Source: Archangium gephyra (lineage in GTDB: Bacteria > Myxococcota > Myxococcia > Myxococcales > Myxococcaceae). Taken from it: 64,000 nucleotides of DNA. The translations under genes and the position numbers were made by a program. Under the pieces are notes generated by a model. The model was not told the origin of the DNA, did not search any database, and saw nothing but the letters and a program-made list of their open reading frames with translations. The DNA lies in NCBI GenBank assembly GCA_003243425.1, contig QFQP01000023.1, positions 1-64,000 on the forward strand. Reading direction: 5' to 3'. Positions 1-7,736 of this stretch are shown in pieces. Every line of letters starts with the position of its first letter. Position 1 is the first letter of the stretch.

Positions 1-27
1 GCTAGGTAGGCTGGAAGTCCAACCTGG

Positions 28-65
28 GGTGGATCAGTTTCACGCCGGCGGGTGGATCAGTTTCA
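28..65. repeat. 15-bp direct repeat, possible insertion-sequence end
   Basis: GGTGGATCAGTTTCA occurs twice, at 28-42 and 51-65, 23 bases apart. Short repeated GGTGGATCA-type blocks are common at the ends of IS21-family elements, so this may be the terminus of an element lying outside the window or a remnant. No transposase frame is visible. The family assignment is from memory of such ends and is weak. Confidence 0.4.
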
Positions 66-86
66 GAGCGGCCGAAGCATCGCGCA

Positions 87-404
87 CGTCGCGGAACCCA
101 TCGAAACCGCTCCCATTGAGGCCGACGTCAGGACACGAGGCTCCGAACGAATTCGCCGCGCTGAACCGGCCTGTTCGAGTCGCGCATCCCTGCCCAGCTC
201 CATCGACGCCGAGGTCGGAACGGCGCAATCCACGACGGCTTCGGGGCTGAACATTCGTGTCTATGAAAACCACAGCCCGCTGTGGTTCCAGTCACCACGA
301 AGCTCCGAACTGAATTCGCACGCGATGAGGGGCCTGCTCGAGTCGCGCACTTCCCGGAACCCATCGGCACCGCACCCCCCGAAGCTGAGGTCAACGGTGC
401 CGGC
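87..404. repeat. Gene-free stretch with degenerate repeats
   Basis: No convincing gene lies between the window start and 405. Two diverged copies of a block starting GCTCCGAAC and ending CGAGTCGCGCA are at about 139-185 and 301-350. A second block, of the type GGAACCCATCG...GAGGT, recurs near 98-130, 195-215 and 355-392. The copies are too diverged and unevenly spaced to be a clean tandem array. The stretch looks like decayed mobile or intergenic repeat DNA. Confidence 0.45.
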
Positions 405-920
405 TCAGCGGCCAAACCGCTTCCGCAACGTCGCCACGACCTTCGCGTCGGCCTTTGTCGAGAACAGCTCCACCATCGTTCGGCCAAAGGGCAGCGCGCA
501 CGCCAGCACCAGCAACGTCGCCGCGAGCCCGATGAGCGAGTTCTGCCAGCTCGCGAGGTCCCACTGACCTGACCAGAAGGTCTCCACGCGTGAGAACGGC
601 CACAGGTAGTACAGCGGCCAGCCGGGGCCGCTGCCGAGCAGATCGCAGCACAGATGCAGGTGAAAGGTGACGAGCGCGAGCCCGAACACCGCCAGCCGCC
701 GCATCGCGAACGCGGCGAGCACCGCGCTCAGCACCACCGCTGCGACGATTCCGTGCGTGAGCACGTGATGCCAGCGGCCGTACGCGTCTTCACCGGCGAG
801 CAGCGTAAGGCCGTCGAGATCGGGCAGGACGCCACCGAGCGTGACCAGGAGCCTGTCGCGACGCTCAGTGAGCTTCTGCGCGGCGAGCCACGAGAGCTCG
901 CCATGGACGATCGGGTTCAC
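405..920 (-). CDS. Membrane-bound metal-dependent hydrolase (YdjM/DUF457-like)
   Basis: This 171-residue integral membrane protein resembles the YdjM/DUF457 family of inner-membrane metal-dependent hydrolases. Visible family features are an early His (MNPIVHGELSW), LPDLDGL near residue 35, WHHVLTHG near residue 50 and FHLHLCCDLLG near residue 90; these His/Asp clusters probably bind metal at the membrane face. Three or four hydrophobic helices are evident. It overlaps the end of the poly(A) polymerase gene by four bases (ATGA), so the two are probably translationally coupled. The substrate in this family is poorly known, and membership rests on motif pattern only. Confidence 0.7.
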   Translation of the reverse strand: MNPIVHGELSWLAAQKLTERRDRLLVTLGGVLPDLDGLTLLAGEDAYGRWHHVLTHGIVAAVVLSAVLAAFAMRRLAVFGLALVTFHLHLCCDLLGSGPGWPLYYLWPFSRVETFWSGQWDLASWQNSLIGLAATLLVLACALPFGRTMVELFSTKADAKVVATLRKRFGR

Positions 921-2473
921 TCCGCCGAAGGCGGCGGCGCAGCGGGCGCGGCGGTCGTTTCAGCACCGCCACTCGTGGCCTCGGCGCCCGGCTGACCACC
1001 CGCGCCACGACGACGGCGGCGACGGCGGCGCTTGGGCCCCGGTGCATCGGACGTGGGCGTCGGCGCTCCGCCGGCCTTCCACTTCTCGAGCTGGTCCTTG
1101 TGTTCACCGGTGGCACGCACCCACACCTCGAACACCGCGAGCGACTCGTTGAACAGCGGGTGTCCGCGGAAGCCCATGAGCCCACCACGACGGCGGCGCA
1201 GCCCGGCGAGCGTGCGCTGCGCCATCAGGATCATGCGGCACCGCTCGGCGATGCGCCGGGGCAGGCGCGCCTTCTGCACGAGCTGCGAGAGCAGCTGCTC
1301 GATCGCCTGCGCGACCGACGGCGGCTTGCCGTTCTCTTCGTCACCCGAACCCTGATCGGGCTCGTCGAGCGAAATCGGCAACAGAATGCTCGCCAGCAGC
1401 ATCGAGTCGTCGAAGTTGGCACCGCCGCGCACTGACTCGTCCATCGACTCGACGAAGCGCCAGTACTCGGCGACGCCTTCGGCTTCCTGGCCGTCGAGGT
1501 ACTCGTACACGGGCGGCAGCAACGTCTTGAGCGCATCGAGCGCCGCGGTCAGGTGCAGCGCCGGCCGCGCATGACCTCCACGCAGCAGCCGGAAGGTCTC
1601 CTCGAGCAACCGCGGCGCCGAGCAACGCGGCAGATCTTCCACCGCGCCCTCCATCGCCGCGTAGGTGCGCGACTCGATGTCGAAGCCCAGCTTCCCCGCG
1701 AAGCGAACCGCGCGGAGAATGCGCACCGGGTCTTCGCGCAGCCGCACCTCGGGATCGCCGATGGTGCGCAGCTCACGGCGCGAGAGGTCGCGCAGGCCGT
1801 TCACGTAGTCGATCACGCGGCCGATCGACGGGTCGTAGAAGAGCCCGTTGATCGTGAAGTCGCGCCGCCGCGCGTCCTGCACCGGCGTGCCGAAGGTGTT
1901 GTCTTCGGTGATGAGCAGGTCGGGCTCCGCGGGCGCCACTTCGTCCTGCACGTCGGCCACCGGGGCCGTCGGCACCTCCTGACCCAGCTCCACCGCGACC
2001 ACCGACTCGGCGTCGGCCGCGGCGATGTTCTCGGTGCCCTCCGAGAGCACGTCGCCTTCCTGCACTTCCGAGGGCTGCGGCTCTTCGACGATGGTGGGCA
2101 TCGCGCGGAAGGTCGACACCTCGAGGATCTTGCCGCCCTTGAAGTACACGTGCGCGAGCCGGAAGCGCCTCCCGATGAGCCGGCAGTTGCGGAACAGCGA
2201 CTTGACCTGGTTCGGCGTGGCGCTGGTGGCGATGTCGAAGTCTTTCGGCTCGCGGCCGATGAGCAGGTCTCGCACGCACCCGCCCACGAGGTACGCCTCG
2301 TGACCGTGCTGACGCAGGCGCAACAGCACCCGCACCGCGTCGGCGTCGAGGCGTTCAGGCTCGATGTCCGGCTCACCGTTGGGCGCGGTGTTCTCAGATT
2401 CAGTGACCGGTGCGGTGTTCTCAGGCGCCGGCAAGGTGGCGGAAGTCTCGATATTCATTTCGCGTTCTCTCAC
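917..2473 (-). CDS. pcnB: Poly(A) polymerase / CCA-adding family nucleotidyltransferase
   Basis: This is a class II nucleotidyltransferase that adds 3' tails to RNA (polyadenylation promoting decay, or CCA addition). The nucleotide-binding motif YLVGGCVRDLL (residues 61-71) is followed by the catalytic DFDIAT (78-83), RRRDFTINGLFYDP (202-215) and REDPVRILRAVRF. About 60 residues (128-188) rich in Glu, Ala, Val and Pro are inserted between the catalytic strands, and the C-terminus carries a run of eight arginines followed by a Gly/Ala/Pro tail, as in RNA-binding tails of PcnB proteins. Translation may start at the GTG at 2473 or, better placed after GAGAGAAC, at the ATG at 2458. PcnB versus CCA transferase cannot be settled by eye; the basic tail favours PcnB. 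Confidence 0.88.
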   Translation of the reverse strand: MREREMNIETSATLPAPENTAPVTESENTAPNGEPDIEPERLDADAVRVLLRLRQHGHEAYLVGGCVRDLLIGREPKDFDIATSATPNQVKSLFRNCRLIGRRFRLAHVYFKGGKILEVSTFRAMPTIVEEPQPSEVQEGDVLSEGTENIAAADAESVVAVELGQEVPTAPVADVQDEVAPAEPDLLITEDNTFGTPVQDARRRDFTINGLFYDPSIGRVIDYVNGLRDLSRRELRTIGDPEVRLREDPVRILRAVRFAGKLGFDIESRTYAAMEGAVEDLPRCSAPRLLEETFRLLRGGHARPALHLTAALDALKTLLPPVYEYLDGQEAEGVAEYWRFVESMDESVRGGANFDDSMLLASILLPISLDEPDQGSGDEENGKPPSVAQAIEQLLSQLVQKARLPRRIAERCRMILMAQRTLAGLRRRRGGLMGFRGHPLFNESLAVFEVWVRATGEHKDQLEKWKAGGAPTPTSDAPGPKRRRRRRRRGAGGQPGAEATSGGAETTAAPAAPPPSAE

Positions 2474-2579
2474 GCACCCCGATGGCGAAGCGTCACGGCT
2501 GAAGAGCCGGGCCCGTCTCGAGGGCTTCTTGCGGCCCTATAGCGCAAAACATCGGGTCAAAAGCCAGCGCTCCCTGACC

Positions 2580-3053
2580 TCAGTCGCAGACGGAAATTGC
2601 GACCTGCCCTTCGACCTGATTCTCAGCGTCGAAACGCGCGCGAATTCGCACGATCGACGGCCCTGCGTCGGGGCCCGTGGCCTCGATGAACTCCACGCGG
2701 CCTTCGGTGGCCACCTTGTTTGTGATGCCGCCGTCGGCTTCGCGCACGACGAAAGTGAGGTTGCGCTGCAGCCCCAGCGAGTACGCGCCGGTGCGCCACG
2801 GCAGCGTGCCGATGAGCTCCGCGTCGGGAAGGAAGTCCGAACAGTCGAACGCTCCTGCGCCGAGGTCGACCCACCGCTCGCTCGCGTCGTCCGAGAACGC
2901 GCGGCGGGCCGAAGCGACCGCCGAGCTCGCGGTCCACTCCACGCCCGCGACCTTGCCGGTCAACGGCGTGGAGGAGACCGGCTGCGGCGCCTCGGGCTCG
3001 TTCATCGGCGAACCACACCCTGCCAGGAGCAACACGACGAGGAACCTATTCAG
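2580..3053 (-). CDS. Hypothetical lipoprotein with probable CTG start
   Basis: About 157 residues with a lipoprotein signal (NRFLVVLLLAGC, Cys at residue 13), then a Pro/Glu-rich linker and a beta-rich domain ending in a lone Cys. The frame is open further upstream, but that part overlaps the preceding gene and is Arg-rich, unlike a signal peptide. The likely start is the CTG at 3053, preceded by CGGAGG at a good distance and overlapping the end of the HAD-like gene. CTG starts are rare but this placement is coherent. I do not recognise the family. It probably sits in the inner or outer membrane facing the periplasm. Confidence 0.65.
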   Translation of the reverse strand: MNRFLVVLLLAGCGSPMNEPEAPQPVSSTPLTGKVAGVEWTASSAVASARRAFSDDASERWVDLGAGAFDCSDFLPDAELIGTLPWRTGAYSLGLQRNLTFVVREADGGITNKVATEGRVEFIEATGPDAGPSIVRIRARFDAENQVEGQVAISVCD

Positions 3054-4059
3054 AACGCCTCCGCTTCTTGTGGGTGCGCGGTCGCGCGTCATCGAGCAGC
3101 GACAGGTAATCGATGTCGCGCGCCTTCGGCGGCGGCGGCTGCGCACCGAGCGACACCACGCGCTTTCCGAGCGCCGCGATGATGTCGGGCACTGGGCGAA
3201 CCACCTGCGCCATGGCCGCCGGCCCCTGCATCGCCTCCGAGAGCGCCTGCGCGATGTCGGCGATGGGGAAGCCGCGACGCAGCAGGTCCTGGAAGGAGTT
3301 GGACAGCGTCAGCAGGTTGTAGCCGCTGGTCTGCACCAGCTCGATCATCACCCTCAACACCTGAGGCGCCGTGAGGTGCTTGTCGCCCATCAACACCAGC
3401 GCGGCCTGGAAGTAGTTGAAGATCGGCACCACCCGCGGGCCGTAGTGCGCGAACGCAGCGGGCGGCGTGAGCCGGTCGAGGTTGATGAAGATGCGGCGCA
3501 CCGGGTCGGCCTGCGGCAACGACTTCCACTGCTTCATCACCCGGTCGATGTCGTCGGAGTACACCTCCGCGGCTTCGAGCACGCGGTACACCACCGGCTC
3601 CGAGACCCGCCGCGCCACCATGTCGGCGTAGAGCGAATAGATGAACGCGTCGGCCTCCGCGTCGTCGCCGAAGAGCACCTCTTCGGTCTCCACCGGCGCG
3701 CGCGAGCGGCTCTCGAGCAGCACGGGCAGCTTGTAGCCGACCTGGCCGCGCATCGCCTTGAAGCGCCCACGCACCAGGTTGCGAAGGTTGTCCTTGAGCA
3801 CCAGCTCGTCGAACTCCACGCCGTCGAGCTTGAGCTTCTCGCTGAGCACCTTGCGCATCTGCGTGGGCGAGCCCGACACGATGCACAGCTGCGAATCGCC
3901 CTGCGACCGGAGCTCACGGATCAACGCGGCTGCGCCGGGCACGGCCTTCTTCTCGTGCGCCTTCTGCATCGCGGTCCGCCAGAGCTGACGGAGCGTGTCG
4001 AACTCCGTCTGCAGGTACGTCTTGTCGAGGTCCCACCTGTAGATGCGGCGCACGCTCAC
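3046..4059 (-). CDS. HAD-like phosphatase (APP1/DUF2183-like)
   Basis: This 337-residue protein begins with WDLDKTY (residues 9-15), matching HAD motif I (DxDxT). It has IVSGSPTQ near residue 60 (motif II, Ser) and FGDDAEADAF near residue 130 (motif III/IV), and a conserved KLPVLLE. This arrangement resembles the DUF2183/APP1-type phosphatase domain, whose characterised member acts on phosphatidate. The C-terminal half is helical and ends in a basic KKRRRRSE tail. It lies 12 bases after plsX, suggesting a phospholipid-related role, but the substrate is inferred from fold and neighbour only. Confidence 0.65.
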   Translation of the reverse strand: MSVRRIYRWDLDKTYLQTEFDTLRQLWRTAMQKAHEKKAVPGAAALIRELRSQGDSQLCIVSGSPTQMRKVLSEKLKLDGVEFDELVLKDNLRNLVRGRFKAMRGQVGYKLPVLLESRSRAPVETEEVLFGDDAEADAFIYSLYADMVARRVSEPVVYRVLEAAEVYSDDIDRVMKQWKSLPQADPVRRIFINLDRLTPPAAFAHYGPRVVPIFNYFQAALVLMGDKHLTAPQVLRVMIELVQTSGYNLLTLSNSFQDLLRRGFPIADIAQALSEAMQGPAAMAQVVRPVPDIIAALGKRVVSLGAQPPPPKARDIDYLSLLDDARPRTHKKRRRSE

Positions 4060-4071
4060 GGTGCCGCAATC

Positions 4072-5097
4072 TTACGGGAGCATTTGCTGAATGGCGTTGG
4101 CCAGATCGTGTGAGACCGCACGACCTGCGACCTTGCCGGCGTTGGAGATCGCCCGCGCCTTGCTGCGACCATGCGCTTTGATGAACAGCCGGTCGAAGCC
4201 GAGAATCGGAGCGCCACCGTACTGCTCCCAATCGGTGACCTCCTTGATGCGCTCGATGCCCGACGACAGCATCGCCAGCCCGGCGCGCCACAGCAGCTTC
4301 TCCTTGTAGGCGTACTTCGCGAGCTCCATCACCGTCTCGTTGACGCCTTCGAGCATCTTCAAGCACACGTTGCCGACGAAGCCGTCGCACACCACGACGT
4401 CGGCCGTGCCCTTGGGAATGTCGACGCCCTCCACGTTGCCGATGAAGCGCACGCCCTTGAGGCTCTGCAGCTTCTGGTGCGCCTCCACCACGCGGGCCGG
4501 GCCCTTCGACGGCTCGGTGCCGTTGGAGAGCAGCGCCACGGTGGGGTTCTCGTTCTTCGAGATGATGCGCGCGTAGGCCGAGCCCATGACCGCGAAGGCC
4601 ACCAGGTCTTCGGGCGCGGCGTCGACCGTCGCGCCCACGTCGAGAATGAGTGAGAACGGGTCGTTCTTCTCGCCGCGGCCCACGGCCGTCGGGTACACGG
4701 TCGCCAACGCTGCCCGGCGCACGCCGCGAATCAGCGTGAAGGTGCGCGCACAGGCCAGCACGCCGGCGCCGGTGTTGCCCGCCGAGACCACCGCGTCGGC
4801 CTCGCCCGCCTTCACCAGCTGCGTGGCCACCAGCACCGACGCGTAGGGCTTCGCATCGAGCGCGGCCGCCGGCTTCTCGTGCATCGCCACGAAGTCAGGC
4901 GCGTGATGCACGGCCACGCGCTCGGCGTTGTGACGCACCCTGGTGAGCGCGTCGGCGATCTGCGCGCGATCACCGACCAGCAACGCGTGAATGTGCGGGG
5001 TCTCGAGCGTCAACTGCGCCGCGCCCCGCACGATCTCCAGCGGGCCGTGATCACTCCCCATCACGTCGAAGGCGATGGTGACCGGCCGCTGAGACAC
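4072..5097 (-). CDS. plsX: Phosphate acyltransferase PlsX
   Basis: PlsX makes acyl-phosphate from acyl-ACP, feeding PlsY in phospholipid synthesis. The 341 residues match the family length, and the sequence shows AFDVMGSDHGP at the N-terminus, SAGNTGAG, LDVGATVDAAPEDL, ALLSNGTEPSKG and the VCDGFVGNVCLK segment. It starts with GTG only three bases after the GltC-like gene stops, so it is probably co-transcribed with the gliding genes. PlsX is more often beside rpmF and fabH; neither is present here. Confidence 0.95.
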   Translation of the reverse strand: MSQRPVTIAFDVMGSDHGPLEIVRGAAQLTLETPHIHALLVGDRAQIADALTRVRHNAERVAVHHAPDFVAMHEKPAAALDAKPYASVLVATQLVKAGEADAVVSAGNTGAGVLACARTFTLIRGVRRAALATVYPTAVGRGEKNDPFSLILDVGATVDAAPEDLVAFAVMGSAYARIISKNENPTVALLSNGTEPSKGPARVVEAHQKLQSLKGVRFIGNVEGVDIPKGTADVVVCDGFVGNVCLKMLEGVNETVMELAKYAYKEKLLWRAGLAMLSSGIERIKEVTDWEQYGGAPILGFDRLFIKAHGRSKARAISNAGKVAGRAVSHDLANAIQQMLP

Positions 5098-5100
5098 GCC

Positions 5101-6972
5101 TTATTCCTTCCGCTGGTTCGCCGAGTCGCGCGCGATGCAGCCCTTGGTCAGCGTGTACTGGTAGGTGCCCAGTTCATCGCGCCAGTACTCACCCACGTAC
5201 GGCCAGTAGAGGTAATCGTCGCCTACCGCCGTCGAGTACTTGTAGGGCTTGACGATCGACTGCTGACCGCCGGCCTTGAGCATCTCCTCGAGGAACTCCT
5301 TCTCCTTGGAGTTGGTCTCGAACTTGATGCGCAGACCATTGGCGCGCAGCGTCTTGAGCTGCCCCAGCTCGAACTCCAACTTGGCCTTGGCCATCAAGCC
5401 CGCCTTGCCGATGAGCTCCTGGCGCTGCGTCTTGAGCTGCTCGATGAGCTGCTTGGTGAGGTTCGAGTACTTGAAGGTGTCGCCCTTGGTCCCGAAGGTG
5501 TCCATCTCGGTCTCGAGCTCGGCGATCGAGTCGACGGTCTTCTTGAGGTCCTTGTCGGTGAGCGCGAGGTTCAAGATGCGCTCGAGGATCTCGTCGGTGC
5601 CGCGCAGCTTCTTGCCTTCCTTGTTCTTCTTGCGCACCTCGTCGAGCACGTTGAAGTACTCGGTGGCCTCCATGTTCTTGCCGACCAGCACGTCGAGCTC
5701 GTCCTGCACGGGGCCGTAGATGTTCTCGAAGTCTTCGATGATGGTGAGCGACTCGCGGTAGCGGCAGTTCTCGAAGTACACGACGGCCTTCAAGATCAGC
5801 GCTTCGGGGAAGTACTCGTCGCGGAAGAACGGCGAGCTCAAGGTGATCAAGTTGCCGAGCGCCTGCTCGTATTGACCGATGCGGTAGTGGCTCCACGAGG
5901 CCTCGAACAGCGCCTCGAGCCACTGCACGCCGCCGCGCTCGACCTTGTCGTAATAGAAGATCGCCGCGCGGTTCTGACGGGCGCCGTAGTGCGTACGCGC
6001 CAGCTGCATGAACGCCAGCTCACGCAGCGCCTGCAACTGCTTGCGCTCGGCCGTCATCGGGCCTTCCGCCTGGCGCGTCACCTTCACGACCTCCTTCATC
6101 GTCTCCAGCGCGGTCTCGAGCTTGTTCTCGCGGAAGTACGCGAGCCCCTCGAGGTACTTGGCGCGCGGGTAGAACGGGTCGCCCTTGGGGATGAGCAGCG
6201 CCATGCGTTTGACTTCATCGAAGCTCTTGGTGGCGTCGCCGGTCTGGCCGTTGTCGTCGAGCGCCTTGCCACGCACCAGGTTGTAGCGGGCCAGCAGGTA
6301 GCGGAACTCATTGCGGAAGCGCTCGGGGAACTCGTAGTTCGAGTAGCGGGCGATCTCGTCGAGCACCACCGTCTCGTTCACCGTCTTGCGGGCGATGAAG
6401 AACAGCCACTCGAGCGACGACTTGAAGAACTTGGTCGTCGGGCCGCGCGCCAGCACCTTCGAGAACAGCTGGAGCGACGAGTGGTACATGCCCAGCTTGT
6501 AGAGTGACTTGGCCAGCCAGTACTCGTTCTCGACCGCGAGACCGGCGAGCGACGGGTCTTGCGAGAGCTCGAAGAAATCGAGCGCCGCGGCTTCGAAGTT
6601 GTCGGCCTTGAACTTGGCGATCGCTGCGTCGACCTTCTGGCGATCGCCCGACTTGCCCGACACGTCGACGGCTTCGAACGACATCGTCGGCGCGGCCTTC
6701 ACTTCCTTCGGCTTCTCTTCGGCCGGAGGCGGCTTGCTCAGGTCGAGCCCGCCGGCCGGCAGCGGCACTTCACCGGTGGCTTCGGCGCCTTCGTCGCCCT
6801 TGTCTTCGTCACCCTTCTTCGGGTCCTTCTTGCCGGTCTTCTTGCCGCCGGCCTTCTTGCCGCCCTTCTTCTTCTTTCCGCCGAGGTCGAGACCTTCGAA
6901 GTTCATCTGCCCGAAGGCAGGCGTGGCCAGCGCGGCGACCACGGCCAACGCGAGGAGGCGTGCGAGCTTCAT
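5101..6972 (-). CDS. gltC: GltC-like periplasmic TPR gliding-motility protein
   Basis: About 623 residues: an N-terminal signal peptide (KLARLLALAVVAALATPAFG), a Lys/Gly/Glu-rich linker, then an all-helical tetratricopeptide-type solenoid to a tyrosine-rich C-terminus. The linker contains FEGLDLGG and GLDLSKPPPAEE, also found in the barrel encoded at 7736-8581. In Myxococcus xanthus the Glt complex includes a periplasmic TPR protein, GltC, encoded beside barrels GltA and GltB, and the same arrangement is seen here. The frame opens with GTG-ATG; I prefer the ATG at 6972, which shares one base with the upstream stop (TGATG). The name rests on domain type and synteny, not alignment. Confidence 0.75.
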   Translation of the reverse strand: MKLARLLALAVVAALATPAFGQMNFEGLDLGGKKKKGGKKAGGKKTGKKDPKKGDEDKGDEGAEATGEVPLPAGGLDLSKPPPAEEKPKEVKAAPTMSFEAVDVSGKSGDRQKVDAAIAKFKADNFEAAALDFFELSQDPSLAGLAVENEYWLAKSLYKLGMYHSSLQLFSKVLARGPTTKFFKSSLEWLFFIARKTVNETVVLDEIARYSNYEFPERFRNEFRYLLARYNLVRGKALDDNGQTGDATKSFDEVKRMALLIPKGDPFYPRAKYLEGLAYFRENKLETALETMKEVVKVTRQAEGPMTAERKQLQALRELAFMQLARTHYGARQNRAAIFYYDKVERGGVQWLEALFEASWSHYRIGQYEQALGNLITLSSPFFRDEYFPEALILKAVVYFENCRYRESLTIIEDFENIYGPVQDELDVLVGKNMEATEYFNVLDEVRKKNKEGKKLRGTDEILERILNLALTDKDLKKTVDSIAELETEMDTFGTKGDTFKYSNLTKQLIEQLKTQRQELIGKAGLMAKAKLEFELGQLKTLRANGLRIKFETNSKEKEFLEEMLKAGGQQSIVKPYKYSTAVGDDYLYWPYVGEYWRDELGTYQYTLTKGCIARDSANQRKE

Positions 6973-7736
6973 CACTGGGCCTCCTTGAACACGGTGGGAA
7001 TGAACATCGAGAACCCAATCTCCGGCATGATCTGATTGCGGATCGAGACCTGCTGCTGGCCGGTGATGCGATCAGGCCGCGCACCGACTTCGCCGTAGAT
7101 GACGTCGCGCACTTCGAGGCGCACCGTCAGCCACTCGTTGATGAAGAAGCGGAAGCCCACGCCCACGTTGCCGCCGGCGGTCGGCGTGTTCTGCGGGCCG
7201 TACATGAGGAAGCTCGGGCCGGCGAGGAAGTACATGTTGAAGCTCAAGAACTTCTCGGCGAACAGCGAGAGCTTTCCGTAGATGGGCGACCACTGCAGGT
7301 CGAGCGACGTCAGCAGCGACAGGTAGCCGTAGGCCACGTTCGCCGGCTGGCCGTTGAGCGTCGTCAGCTCTTCACGGGTCGGCGGCTGGCAACCGCCGTC
7401 AGGGGCGCAGATCTGCGCGCCGCCCGAGACGAGCGACAGGTTGTACATACCGCGCAGCGAGAGCGCGAGGTCCTCGTTGAAGTGGTACGTGAACGCGGCT
7501 CCGAAGCCGATCTTCTGCCAGAACGCGTCGCGCACCGAGATGGCGACGCCGGGGCTGATTTCGAAGCGGCCGCCCATGAGGAACAGGTGGCCGGACACCG
7601 GGCGAATGCGATCACGCAACGGGCCCGAGGCGTCCTTGTCGACCTCCGACACGTCGCCGGCTTCGTCTTCAGACGACTTCTGCGCGAAGGCCGGCACCGC
7701 CAACAGCGCGAGCAACACCAGGAGGAAGCGGTTCAT
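6972..7736 (-). CDS. Outer-membrane beta-barrel protein, GltA/GltB type
   Basis: About 254 residues starting MNRFLLVLLALLAVPAFAQ (signal peptide), a short acidic linker, then alternating aromatic/glycine strands typical of a small barrel (for example GVGFRFFINEWLTVRLEVRD). A Cys pair (CAPDGGC) sits in a probable extracellular loop. It resembles its upstream neighbour (GRFE, WSPIYGK, then barrel strands), so the two are paralogues. In M. xanthus GltA and GltB are outer-membrane parts of the gliding machinery; which paralogue this is cannot be decided. Start ATG overlaps the upstream stop by one base. Confidence 0.75.
   Translation of the reverse strand: MNRFLLVLLALLAVPAFAQKSSEDEAGDVSEVDKDASGPLRDRIRPVSGHLFLMGGRFEISPGVAISVRDAFWQKIGFGAAFTYHFNEDLALSLRGMYNLSLVSGGAQICAPDGGCQPPTREELTTLNGQPANVAYGYLSLLTSLDLQWSPIYGKLSLFAEKFLSFNMYFLAGPSFLMYGPQNTPTAGGNVGVGFRFFINEWLTVRLEVRDVIYGEVGARPDRITGQQQVSIRNQIMPEIGFSMFIPTVFKEAQ

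Noticed and set aside
2500..2560. Promoter for pcnB (TTGACC and TATAGG on the minus strand)
   Set aside because: Spacing is about 13 bases, too short for a sigma-70 promoter; left unassigned.
4879..6507. 542-codon plus-strand frame
   Set aside because: Antisense to the GltC-like gene; Leu/Val/Arg-rich with no recognisable domain.
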